Origin: a candidate division KSB1 bacterium | GTDB taxonomy: Bacteria > Zhuqueibacterota > Zhuqueibacteria > Zhuqueibacterales > Zhuqueibacteraceae | NCBI GenBank assembly: GCA_034506255.1 | Contig: JAPDPX010000001.1 | Coordinates: 747,567 to 811,566, forward strand | DNA: 64,000 nt | Reading direction: 5' to 3' | Shown here: positions 32,664-40,998 of the stretch, piece by piece | Position numbering within the stretch: position 1 is the stretch's first letter | Layout of the letters: the number at the start of each line of letters is the position of its first letter | Made by a program: the position numbers and the translations under genes | The notes under the pieces: generated by a model | Told to the model about the DNA's origin: nothing | What the model saw: the letters and a program-made list of their open reading frames with translations, nothing else | Database searches by the model: none

Positions 32664-33290
32664 TCAATGGCCTGCCGGTTGGGCCGGTGCTCTGCGATAG
32701 CGGGCGATGATCTCCGCCACCTGCCGCACCGTATCGTCCAGGTCGTAATTCGTCACCACGTGATCATACTGTTCGGCGGCCGCCATTTCCTGCTCGGCGG
32801 CCCGCAGCCGGGCGGCGATTTCCTCGGCGGAATCGGTATTGCGGCCGTGCAAGCGCTCCCGCAGCAGTTCCAGCGAGGGCGGGCGGATGAAGATCAATAT
32901 CGCGCGCTCGCCCATCTGGCGTTTGATGTTGAGGCCGCCCTGTACGTCGATGTCCATCAGCACGAATTTGCCCTGCGCCAGCCATTTCTCCACGTTCTCG
33001 CGCAGGGTGCCGTAGAGATTGCCGTGCACCCGGGCATACTCCAGGAAGCGGCCGCGCGCGATGCCCTCCTGAAATTCTTCCGGGCTGATAAAAAAATACT
33101 CGCGGCCATGGCGTTCGGTTCCGCGAGGCTTGCGCGTGGTCGCCGAGACGGAATAACGGAAGTCGGGGTCGTTGCTTTGCAGCAGTCGCTGCAGAATCGT
33201 GGTTTTGCCACCGCCGGAAGGCGCGGACAACACGACCAGGTAACCGGCAGGCGTCTCGTGCCCCTCCGTGGTTGCGCGTGCGTGATCCAT
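32664..33290 (-). CDS. gmk: Guanylate kinase
   Basis: Gmk phosphorylates GMP and dGMP to the diphosphates. The P-loop is SAPSGGGKTTIL, followed by the GMP-binding run SVSATTRKPRGTERHGREYFF and YGTLRENVEKWL. The start is ATG 33290 (208 residues) ten bases after the yicC stop; longer readings run into yicC and add a basic, atypical N-terminus. It is the second gene of yicC-gmk-rpoZ-coaBC. Confidence 0.95.
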   Translation of the reverse strand: MDHARATTEGHETPAGYLVVLSAPSGGGKTTILQRLLQSNDPDFRYSVSATTRKPRGTERHGREYFFISPEEFQEGIARGRFLEYARVHGNLYGTLRENVEKWLAQGKFVLMDIDVQGGLNIKRQMGERAILIFIRPPSLELLRERLHGRNTDSAEEIAARLRAAEQEMAAAEQYDHVVTNYDLDDTVRQVAEIIARYRRAPAQPAGH

Positions 33291-33300
33291 CGGCCTCGCG

Positions 33301-34179
33301 TCACTCGATATTTTGAATTTGCTCGCGGAGCTTCTCGACTTCCTCTTTGATTTCGACAACGAGATGAGCGATTTTCGCGTCGTTGGCTTTCGCGCCAATG
33401 GTGTTGGCCTCCCGGTTCATTTCCTGCAACAGAAAATTGAGCTTGCGCCCGGCCGGGGCCTCTTCCTCCAGGGCCTCCAGAAAGAGGGTGTTATGACTGC
33501 GAAAGCGCGTGCATTCCTCCGTCACATCGACGCGGTCCGCCAGCAGCGCCACCTCCAGCTCCAGGCGGTTGGGGTCCAACTCCTTCGTCTGCACCATCTC
33601 TTTCACACGCTGATAGAGCCGCTGGAACTCCTCGCCGCGCCGCGCAAGTGAACGCGCCTCGATCTCCTCCAGCCGTTGCTGCAGCGCCTGGATGCGCCGG
33701 CGCAAATCATTGCCGATTTCCACACCTTCGCGCTGGCGCATTTCGTTCAAGTTGTGCATCGCCTGCGCGATGGCGTTTGCCACCGTGTGCCAGACCTCCT
33801 CCGGGAGTTGGTCATTGGTGTCGGTGGTGAGAATTTCGGAAAAGTGCAGCAAATGATCGATGGTAATCTCGCCGGCGAGATGCAAATCGTCCCGCAGTTG
33901 CTCCAGCAGTCGCTTGTGGTGTGCAGCCGCCTCCAGGTCCAGCCGCAACCCCAGTCCGGTGTCACGCTCGCTTTTGAGCGTGACGACGAGATTGATGCGG
34001 CCGCGCGAGACGTACTTGCGCACCATCTCTTTGACCGTTTCCTCGTAGGCGCTCAACGCCCGGGGCAGTCGCATGGTTACGTCCAGAAAGCGATGGTTAA
34101 CGGCCCGCACTTCAACAAAGGACTCGTAACCGTTGCTCTTGAATTCTCCTTGGCCGTAGCCAGTCATACTGATGATCAT
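33301..34179 (-). CDS. yicC: YicC/YloC-family endoribonuclease
   Basis: The 292-residue protein begins with the invariant SMTGYGQGEF and VEVRAVNHRFLDVTMRLPR, and ends with the conserved REANTIGAKANDAKIAHLVVEIKEEVEKLREQIQNIE-type segment (C-terminal DUF1732 core). YicC proteins are metal-dependent endoribonucleases acting in RNA decay. It appears to be the first gene of the long minus-strand run that reaches nadD; the 600 bp upstream contain no gene on this strand. Confidence 0.93.
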   Translation of the reverse strand: MIISMTGYGQGEFKSNGYESFVEVRAVNHRFLDVTMRLPRALSAYEETVKEMVRKYVSRGRINLVVTLKSERDTGLGLRLDLEAAAHHKRLLEQLRDDLHLAGEITIDHLLHFSEILTTDTNDQLPEEVWHTVANAIAQAMHNLNEMRQREGVEIGNDLRRRIQALQQRLEEIEARSLARRGEEFQRLYQRVKEMVQTKELDPNRLELEVALLADRVDVTEECTRFRSHNTLFLEALEEEAPAGRKLNFLLQEMNREANTIGAKANDAKIAHLVVEIKEEVEKLREQIQNIE

Positions 34180-34776
34180 CAGTCCGCTTTAGCCACGTTT
34201 CTAGTTACGCCGGATTCGATTTTGCAATAAGTTACAATTTACAAGTGGTTTAGATTTTACGAAAGCCGCTGCTAAGATACAACACAATTTTTCGAAAATT
34301 TTTATCGAGTGATTGGGATAAAAATCAACGAGATATAAGCCAAAGTGAACGTGAGTATGCCTGGCAATTTTCAGCGAGAAATGGAGTGATATGATCCTGC
34401 AGCTTTTCTCGCTCGATCACTGCACCGCTATGCTGTGGCCAGGCCAGCCATTTAAATCAAAAACACAAAGTTTGTCAGAGTTGTCCACCCTGCAAACATT
34501 GCATGTCATCATCGCACATTTTTTGTCCGCATCTCGCCTCTTGCCCTTGCCCGTTGGCCGTTGGTGATGTTGAAAGCGCCAGACAGATGGGCGCCATTGC
34601 CTGCGGTGCATGTCCGGGGGATTGCCGACTCGTTTGCGCACCCTGATCAGCAAAGCCTTTCCACCAAAAAAATAACCCCACGCATGGCAGCGTAATGGCG
34701 TGGGGTTATTCAAAAATTGGCAGGCACTGGTACCGCCGGCACCTCTCTTCAGCCGTCCACGCGGATGAAGATGGCC
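34180..34776. other. AT-rich upstream region of yicC and terminator region of the PorV-like gene
   Basis: Nearly 600 bp without a supported gene. The left part (34180-34340) is AT-rich and probably holds the yicC promoter, although no clear -35/-10 pair could be fixed. It contains a 23-bp stretch (34244-34266) nearly identical to 14963-14984 upstream of nrdJ, followed in both places by ATACAACA. The right part holds a strong terminator at 34666-34710. A 98-codon minus frame (34417-34713) begins inside that terminator and shows no homology, so I do not accept it. Confidence 0.6.
34666..34710 (-). terminator. Intrinsic terminator after second PorV-like gene
   Basis: AATAACCCCACGC (34671-34683) and GCGTGGGGTTATT (34698-34710) form a perfect 13-bp stem with a 14-nt loop. 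On the minus strand it runs into TTTTTTT. It lies 67 bp after the PorV-like stop. Confidence 0.9.
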
Positions 34777-35811
34777 TTATTTCCCCCTGCGATACTTCGC
34801 CGCTTCAATTGTAAATCGTGCCGATACGCGGTGGGTCTCGCCCAAATCTTCATGGCCGATGAAGGCATAATCGACTTGCAACCTGGGCAGGTTGATGCCG
34901 GCGCCGGCGGCGAAGCGACCGATGTCCGAGCCCAGGCGCAGGGAAAATACTTGCTGGAATTGATATTCCCAGCCCAGATGCGTGTCAACGCTCAGCGGTC
35001 CCGCGGAAAGCTGAGCCGCATAATCACGGCCTTCAAAGCGAATGTCGAAATCAAGTGCCGGGGACATATAACCGTTGAGCATGGGAACAGCCATGGGATA
35101 AGCCAGCCCGGCTTTCAGGGTGGGAACAATGATCTCGCGGGTGCCCTGGTTCCACGCCAGCACAGTGGTGGTGATATCTTGAAAATTCAAGCCGAGCCGC
35201 AGATTGCCGGCAGGCCGGAACAGCGCGGCCACATCGAAACCCAGTCCCCAGGCGGAATTGTCACCCACGCTCTTGCGCAGCACCTTGGCATTCATGCCAA
35301 AACTAAAACGCGCGCTGCGCTGAACACCGTAGCTCAGGAACAGGGCATATTCCGCATCGGAAATCATGCCCCCAATGTAAGGCCGGTTGATGCGCGTGAC
35401 GCCGTCGGCATCGACATAAACCGCGCCCAGCGGCAGCGCGGGATTTTGCAGCCGGGTGACGGGAATCTCGTCGACCCCAAGGCGGATCAGGCTCAAGCCC
35501 AGGCTGCGCTTGGCGCCGAAGGGAATGGCAAAACTGGCGTAATCATATTTGACCGTATGGTCGAATTGCTCGGTGTGCATCAGCATGATTTGCGGATACT
35601 CGAGATCCACGAGTCCGGCGGGGTTCCAGTAACCTGCGGTGACGTCGGTGGCGAGCGCGGCATAAGCCCCGCCCATGCCCAATGCCCGCCCCCCGACACC
35701 GAGGCTGAAGAATTCGTTGGCATATTTGGCGGTGCGGGTTTCACCAGCAAGGGCGGCGCCGGCAAGGCATACTCCCAGAAAAACCGGGAAAATTTTGGGG
35801 GTGGAAATCAT
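34777..35811 (-). CDS. PorV/PorQ-family outer-membrane protein
   Basis: The 344-residue product has a signal peptide (KIFPVFLGVCLAGAALAG) followed by the diagnostic N-terminus of the PorV/PorQ family, FFSLGVGGRALGMGGAYAALATD and AGYWNPAGL. The rest is a series of amphipathic beta strands with aromatic girdles (MLMHTEQFDHTVKYDYASFAIPFG and later RLQVDYAFIGHEDLGETHRVS parts). It is a second, clearly distinct relative of the barrel at 23361-24413. In T9SS bacteria such proteins form the cargo-shuttle at the outer membrane; other relatives transport fatty acids. It stands alone between mutS and the region upstream of yicC and ends in a strong terminator. Confidence 0.85.
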   Translation of the reverse strand: MISTPKIFPVFLGVCLAGAALAGETRTAKYANEFFSLGVGGRALGMGGAYAALATDVTAGYWNPAGLVDLEYPQIMLMHTEQFDHTVKYDYASFAIPFGAKRSLGLSLIRLGVDEIPVTRLQNPALPLGAVYVDADGVTRINRPYIGGMISDAEYALFLSYGVQRSARFSFGMNAKVLRKSVGDNSAWGLGFDVAALFRPAGNLRLGLNFQDITTTVLAWNQGTREIIVPTLKAGLAYPMAVPMLNGYMSPALDFDIRFEGRDYAAQLSAGPLSVDTHLGWEYQFQQVFSLRLGSDIGRFAAGAGINLPRLQVDYAFIGHEDLGETHRVSARFTIEAAKYRRGK

Positions 35812-35975
35812 AAGGATTGCTCTCGGAAATTGAGAAGTGGTTTATGTTGGACTTGCTGCCGGGTATTGTCATCACAGCATAGCGCGAACGCGCCCGCAGC
35901 GTGCTCCCACAAGTTCATCCTTTCGGAGATTCACCCTGCAAACAGCTTGCTAACTCACCTCCTGACAGCAGGGTT

Positions 35976-38636
35976 TCACTCGGTGGCCAGCTTTTGCAGA
36001 TGCGCCAACTGCTGCAAAGCCTCCAAAGGTGTCAGATGGTTCAAATCGAGTTTCAGCAGGGCTGCACGCACACGCTGATCCTGCTGGGAAAAAATGTCCA
36101 GTTGCACCTCGCCGGCTGCAGCAGGTTCGCCATTGGTGGAGAGCCTGGCACGCTCGAATGTTTGCTGTTCGAGCGTGGCCAGCACTTGTTTGGCACGGCG
36201 GATCACTTTGGCTGGCAGGCCGGCAAGCTGCGCGACGTGAATGCCATAGCTGTGATCGCAGCCGCCGGCGACGATGCGGCGCAGGAACACCACTTGCTCA
36301 CCCCACTCCTTCACCAGCACATTGTAGTTCTTGACCCGTGGGAAGAGCCTTTCCAACTCGATCAATTCGTGATAATGCGTCGCAAACAGCGTGCGCGCCG
36401 CGATTTTGGCATTTTCGTGGAGATATTCGACCACGGCCCAGGCGATGGACAGGCCGTCATAGGTGCTGGTGCCGCGGCCGATTTCATCGAGCAACACCAG
36501 ACTGCGGTTGGTGGCGTTGTTCAAAATATTCGCGGTTTCGTTCATCTCCACCAAAAAAGTGCTCTCCCCGCCGGCGAGATTATCCGAGGCGCCGACGCGC
36601 GTGAAAATTTTATCGACCATGCCGATGCGCGCCTGGGCCGCGGGCACAAACGAGCCGATTTGTGCCATGAGCACGATCAGCGCCACTTGCCGCAGGTAGG
36701 TCGACTTGCCCGCCATGTTGGGGCCGGTGATGATCAGAATCTGGTGCGTCTCGTCATCGAGATAAGTATCGTTGGGCACGAATTTCTCACCGAAGGGCAG
36801 CAGCTTTTCCACCACCGGGTGGCGGCCCTGTTTGATTTCGAGCACGCTGCTGTCATCGACCAGCGGCCGGACGTAGTTTTGTTGCTGCGCCACTTCGGCG
36901 AAGGCGAGCAGGCAGTCCACCGTGGCGAGAGCGCGGCCGTTTTCCTGCAGTGCGGCGGCGTGCGCCGCGACTTTTTGGCGCAGCTTGTCGAACAATTCGT
37001 ATTCCAACGCCACCAGTTTTTCCTCGGCCTGCAGGATGCGCTCTTCATACTCCTTCAACTCCGGTGTGATGAAGCGTTCGGCATTCGCCAGGGTTTGCTT
37101 GCGAATGTATGAGTCCGGCACTTTGGCGAGATTGGGGTTGGTGACTTCGAGATAATAGCCGAAGACTTTGGTGTAACCGACTTTCAGAGAGGCGATACCG
37201 GTGCGTTCGCGCTCGGTTTTTTGCAAATTGGCGATCCAGTCCTTGCCATGGCGGGCAAGCTGACGCAATTCATCCAGCTCGGCGGAATAGCCCGGCCGGA
37301 TGAGATTGCCTTCGGTGACGGAGAGCGGTGGGTCTTCCACCAGCGCGCGGCGCAATTCCCCGGTCAACTCCTGCAGCGGATCGAGCGCCTGGCCGCATTG
37401 CTGCAGCAGCGCACTTTCACACTGCAGCAACAGGCTTTTCAGCTCGGGAATGCGCTCCTGCACCTGCTGCACGGTCAGCAACTCACGGGCGTTGGCGCGC
37501 GCCAGGCTGATTTTGGCCACCAAACGCTCGAGGTCGCCAATGCCGCGCAGCCGGGCGGCCAGTTTGTCGCGGCGCGCCCCATCGGCCAGCAGCTCGGCCA
37601 CCGCGTCCTGGCGGGCGCGGATTGCCGCCTCCTGGCGCAGCGGATGCAGTAGCCATTGCACCATTTTGCGGCCGCCCATGGCGGTGCGGGTTTGGTCGAG
37701 CACACCCAGCAGGGTGGCGTGCTGATTGTCGCCGCGCAGGGCACGCACCAGCTCCAGGTTGCGTCGGGTCGCCGGGTCGATGCCCACAAACTCGCTGTTG
37801 CTGCGCCGCGCCAGTTGCGTGAGATGAGTCAGTTCGGTTTTCTGGGTTTCTTGGAGATAGGACAACGCGCCGCCGGCAGCCGATATGCCGCAGATGAGAT
37901 CGTCACAGCCAAAGCCTTTGAGGGTAAGTGTCTTGAAATGGCGTGTCAGGCTTTCATAAGCATGATCGAAAGCAAAATGCCAGGCCGGCCGCGGCGTGAT
38001 GACAGCCGGAACATTCCTGCCCAAGCGCTCGCGCAGCCAGTCCTGTTGATCCTCGGGCAGCAGAATCTCGGCCGGCTCGATGTCCTGGATGACCTCCCCC
38101 ACGCGTTCGAGCGGCAACTCGTCCAGCATGAATTCGCCGGTGGAAAAATCGATTTGCGCCAGGCCGGCGGTCTTTTTCTGCAGGTAAAGTGCGAGCAGGA
38201 AATTGTTGCGGCGGCTGGTGAGCAGATTGTCGCTGAGCGCGGTGCCGGGGGTGACAACCTCCGTCACCTCGCGTTTGACCACAATTTTGGCGAGTTTGGG
38301 GTTCTCGACTTGCTCACAAATTGCAACGCGATAACCGGCGCGCACCATCTTGCTGAGGTAGGTGTCCAGCGCATGATGCGGAAAGCCGGCAAGCGGCACC
38401 TCCGCCGCCTTGCCGTGCGCGCGCGAGGTGAGCGTGAGGCCCAGCACCTGGCTGGCAATTTTCGCATCCTCGAAGAACATCTCGTAGAAATCGCCCATGC
38501 GAAAGAAGAGAATGGCATCCTGATGCTGTGCCTTGATGGCAAGATATTGGCGCATCAGCGGAGTGCTGACCTCGTCTTTGCTGACAGTCTCCGCTGCCGG
38601 GGTGAGCGCGGAGGTTGTTTCCGGCGCACGAGTCAA
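35976..38636 (-). CDS. mutS: DNA mismatch repair protein MutS
   Basis: MutS recognises base mismatches and small loops and starts repair. The mismatch-binding F-x-E is F50-Y-E52 in FFRMGDFYEMF. The ATPase domain has Walker A GPNMAGKSTYLRQ, VGASDNLAGGESTFLVEM, Walker B LVLLDEIGRGTSTYDG and the FATHYHEL helix. The C-terminus (RVRAALLKLDLNHLTPLEALQQL) is the dimerisation helix. I set the start at TTG 38636, preceded by AGGAG with an 8-base gap, giving 886 residues, close to the family norm; the frame stays open upstream but that part overlaps the next gene and is not MutS-like. No mutL is adjacent. Confidence 0.95.
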   Translation of the reverse strand: MTRAPETTSALTPAAETVSKDEVSTPLMRQYLAIKAQHQDAILFFRMGDFYEMFFEDAKIASQVLGLTLTSRAHGKAAEVPLAGFPHHALDTYLSKMVRAGYRVAICEQVENPKLAKIVVKREVTEVVTPGTALSDNLLTSRRNNFLLALYLQKKTAGLAQIDFSTGEFMLDELPLERVGEVIQDIEPAEILLPEDQQDWLRERLGRNVPAVITPRPAWHFAFDHAYESLTRHFKTLTLKGFGCDDLICGISAAGGALSYLQETQKTELTHLTQLARRSNSEFVGIDPATRRNLELVRALRGDNQHATLLGVLDQTRTAMGGRKMVQWLLHPLRQEAAIRARQDAVAELLADGARRDKLAARLRGIGDLERLVAKISLARANARELLTVQQVQERIPELKSLLLQCESALLQQCGQALDPLQELTGELRRALVEDPPLSVTEGNLIRPGYSAELDELRQLARHGKDWIANLQKTERERTGIASLKVGYTKVFGYYLEVTNPNLAKVPDSYIRKQTLANAERFITPELKEYEERILQAEEKLVALEYELFDKLRQKVAAHAAALQENGRALATVDCLLAFAEVAQQQNYVRPLVDDSSVLEIKQGRHPVVEKLLPFGEKFVPNDTYLDDETHQILIITGPNMAGKSTYLRQVALIVLMAQIGSFVPAAQARIGMVDKIFTRVGASDNLAGGESTFLVEMNETANILNNATNRSLVLLDEIGRGTSTYDGLSIAWAVVEYLHENAKIAARTLFATHYHELIELERLFPRVKNYNVLVKEWGEQVVFLRRIVAGGCDHSYGIHVAQLAGLPAKVIRRAKQVLATLEQQTFERARLSTNGEPAAAGEVQLDIFSQQDQRVRAALLKLDLNHLTPLEALQQLAHLQKLATE

Positions 38637-38706
38637 GCGTGATGCTCCTGAAAAACCGGCTGGTGAACAACGATTGAAATTCGGCGCTTGCGTGTGAGTG
38701 GGCAAT

Positions 38707-39720
38707 TTACAACTGTCCCGGCCAAAAGCAAGCCATTTGCCTTGCCAAACCCGCGGCCTGGCACATGATGCCGGCGTGGTACTGCAGGGCGTAATCCAGC
38801 CAGCGGTGATCGCCAAAAGGGGTGCGGCTGCCAGCGATGAAACCCAGGTGACCGCCGTGGCGCGGCAAAAGCAGTTGCAGCCGCGGATTGTGCGGCAAAG
38901 CGGCATAGGTTTGGAACGGCACACAGGGATCATCCTGTGCGGCAAGCAAAATAGTCGGCGTGCGAATCGCGCCAAGCAGCGGGTGTGCACTGCTTTTTTG
39001 ATAGTAGTCCTCTGCCGAGGTGAAGCCACCCAGTGGCGCCGTGACGCTATGATCAAAACCCGTCAGCGTGAGTTTTTTGGGCAGGGTCAGCCGCGGGAAA
39101 TCAGGAAAATCCACCATCCGTTCTGCCAGCGCCTGCTTGAGCAGCCGCAGGAAGCGGGCGTGGTAAAGTGCATTGCTGTGCCGGCTGATGGCGGCGGCAC
39201 TCAAGGCCAGTTGAATGGGTGCGCTTACCGCAATGGCGCCTGCCAGATTGGCGGGCACAGCCCCGCCCTGCTCGGCGAGATACTTCAACAGCATGTTGCC
39301 GCTCAGGGAAAACCCAATGACAAGCAACGGCTGGTGCGGGGCTCGGGCCGCGCAAAATTGTATGACAGGCACCAGGTCTTCACTCCGGCCGGCGTGATAG
39401 AGCCATTTTGCCAGACCCCTGCCCTGCCCGGCGCCGCGATGATTCAGCCGGAAAGTCGTCCAGCCCTGCTGCAAAAACTTTTGTGCAACCCGCACCATGT
39501 AGGGGGAATCAGCCCGCCCGCCCAGGCCATGCAGCAGCAGCACCATACCGGCGGGATCTCCGCTGCTGCGGTTTTCACCCAAAACCAGGCGGTCGCCATG
39601 AGAAACCGCAATGCTGTGCCAGTGGGTTTCCGGCAGTGAACGCGGGCTGGGAAGCAGGTAGCCGGCGAGTGTTTGCGCATGTCCACCGGGCGCCCACCAG
39701 GCAGCGGCGAACGGCGGCAA
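38707..39720 (-). CDS. YheT-like alpha/beta hydrolase
   Basis: The protein belongs to the YheT/ABHD1-3-type alpha/beta hydrolases. GGHAQTLAGYLLP near the N-terminus is characteristic, then VLLLHGLGG (oxyanion region), FRLNHRGAGQG, the nucleophile elbow VIGFSLSGNMLLKYL, the acid in LAAQDDPCVP, and the catalytic His in PRHGGHLGF. These are probably esterases or lipases, with substrate unknown. The start is uncertain. A terminator for ald ends at 39724, so TTG 39720 is the first start after it (337 residues); TTG 39777 or ATG 39837 would be usable if transcription reads through. No strong SD is seen for any of them. Confidence 0.85.
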   Translation of the reverse strand: MPPFAAAWWAPGGHAQTLAGYLLPSPRSLPETHWHSIAVSHGDRLVLGENRSSGDPAGMVLLLHGLGGRADSPYMVRVAQKFLQQGWTTFRLNHRGAGQGRGLAKWLYHAGRSEDLVPVIQFCAARAPHQPLLVIGFSLSGNMLLKYLAEQGGAVPANLAGAIAVSAPIQLALSAAAISRHSNALYHARFLRLLKQALAERMVDFPDFPRLTLPKKLTLTGFDHSVTAPLGGFTSAEDYYQKSSAHPLLGAIRTPTILLAAQDDPCVPFQTYAALPHNPRLQLLLPRHGGHLGFIAGSRTPFGDHRWLDYALQYHAGIMCQAAGLARQMACFWPGQL

Positions 39721-39723
39721 ATG

Positions 39724-39757
39724 AAAAAACCCAACTGATGCGCGGCTTGCAGTTGGG
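39724..39757 (-). terminator. Intrinsic terminator after ald
   Basis: CCCAACTG (39730-39737) and CAGTTGGG (39750-39757) form an 8-bp stem with a 12-nt loop and are followed on the minus strand by TTTTTT. It stands 34 bp after the ald stop. Confidence 0.75.
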
Positions 39758-39790
39758 TTGGCGGTGGGAGCATTCAACTGGACACCGGGA

Positions 39791-40906
39791 TTATGCCAGG
39801 GCTTTCTCCAGGGGCGTGTAGGGAAAATCGAAAGCATCGGCCACGCCCTTGTAGGTCACCATGCCGTAGGCGATGTTCACACCATAAGCCAATGCCTGGG
39901 ATTTGCGCACGGCGTCGGGATAGCCATAATTGGCGAGGTGAATCGCGTAGGGTAGGGTGGCATTGGTGAGCGCAAAGGTCGACGTCATGGGCACGGCGCC
40001 CGGCATGTTGGCCACGCCATAGTGCACAATGCCGTCCACTTCATACGTGGGGTTGTCGTGTGTCGTGGGATGAATGGTTTCGACACAACCGCCCTGATCG
40101 ACCGCGACATCGACGATCACCGAGCCTTTCTTCATCAGGCCCAGCATTTCCCGGGTGATGAGATGGGGCGCCTTGGCGCCCGGAATCAGCACGCCGCCGA
40201 TGACCAAATCCGCCTGCGCGATGGCTTTGCGAATGTTGGCAGGATTGGACATCACCGTTTGCACGTTCTTCGGCATGACATCATCGAGATAGCGCAACCG
40301 CTCGAGGCTCAAATCGAGAATGGTGACACGCGCGCCGAAGCCGGCGGCGATTTTGGCCGCATTGGAACCGACCACGCCGCCACCCAGGATGACCACATGG
40401 GCCGGCTCCACACCCGGCACGCCGCCCAGCAGAATGCCGACGCCGCCCTGTTGTTTCTCCAGACATTTTGCGCCCTCTTGAATCGAAAGGCGTCCTGCCA
40501 CCTCACTCATCGGAATCAACAGCGGCAGGGCTTTGTTTTCCGTCTGCACGGTCTCGTAGGCGATGGCGACACATTTCGACTGGATCACGGCCTCGGTCAG
40601 CTCGCGCGAAGCGGCGAAATGGAAATAGGTGAAGACAATTTGACCCGGGCGCAACAGGGGATATTCGGAGGGCAGCGGCTCTTTCACCTTCATGATCATG
40701 TCGGCTTCGCGGTAGATTTTGGCCGCCTCTGCAATGATGGTGGCGCCGGCGCGGCGGTAGTCGTCATCCTGAAATCCACTTCCCCGGCCGGCGTCCTTTT
40801 CAACCAGGATTTCATGCCCGTTGGCCTTCAGCAACTCGACACCCACAGGAATCAGAGCCACGCGATTTTCATTCTTCTTGATCTCTTTGAGAACGCCGAT
40901 TACCAT
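39791..40906 (-). CDS. ald: Alanine dehydrogenase
   Basis: Ald converts L-alanine and NAD to pyruvate, ammonium and NADH, reversibly. From ATG 40906 (371 residues; GGGAGG six bases upstream, better spaced than the ATG at 40912) it reads VIGVLKEIKKNENRVALIP, with the conserved Lys in MKVKEPLPSEY, the catalytic His in YFHFAAS, the Rossmann motif GGGVVGSNAAKIAAGFGA and SVIVDVAVDQGG. It is a single gene with its own terminator. Whether it serves nitrogen release or alanine synthesis cannot be told. Confidence 0.96.
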   Translation of the reverse strand: MVIGVLKEIKKNENRVALIPVGVELLKANGHEILVEKDAGRGSGFQDDDYRRAGATIIAEAAKIYREADMIMKVKEPLPSEYPLLRPGQIVFTYFHFAASRELTEAVIQSKCVAIAYETVQTENKALPLLIPMSEVAGRLSIQEGAKCLEKQQGGVGILLGGVPGVEPAHVVILGGGVVGSNAAKIAAGFGARVTILDLSLERLRYLDDVMPKNVQTVMSNPANIRKAIAQADLVIGGVLIPGAKAPHLITREMLGLMKKGSVIVDVAVDQGGCVETIHPTTHDNPTYEVDGIVHYGVANMPGAVPMTSTFALTNATLPYAIHLANYGYPDAVRKSQALAYGVNIAYGMVTYKGVADAFDFPYTPLEKALA

Positions 40907-40998
40907 TTCCATCCTCCCTGACTAGATGAGCCTGTGATTTTCGCTTGCCGGAGAATGCCGGTCGTCACCGCCAGACAGGCGGCACTCTCCAGGGTGCC

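Noticed and set aside
34417..34713. 98-codon minus-strand frame
   Set aside because: Its start lies inside the strong terminator of the PorV-like gene and the translation shows no protein-like pattern.
38650..39056. N-terminal extension of MutS
   Set aside because: The open frame overlaps the hydrolase gene on the same strand in another frame, and TTG 38636 with AGGAG gives a normal MutS.
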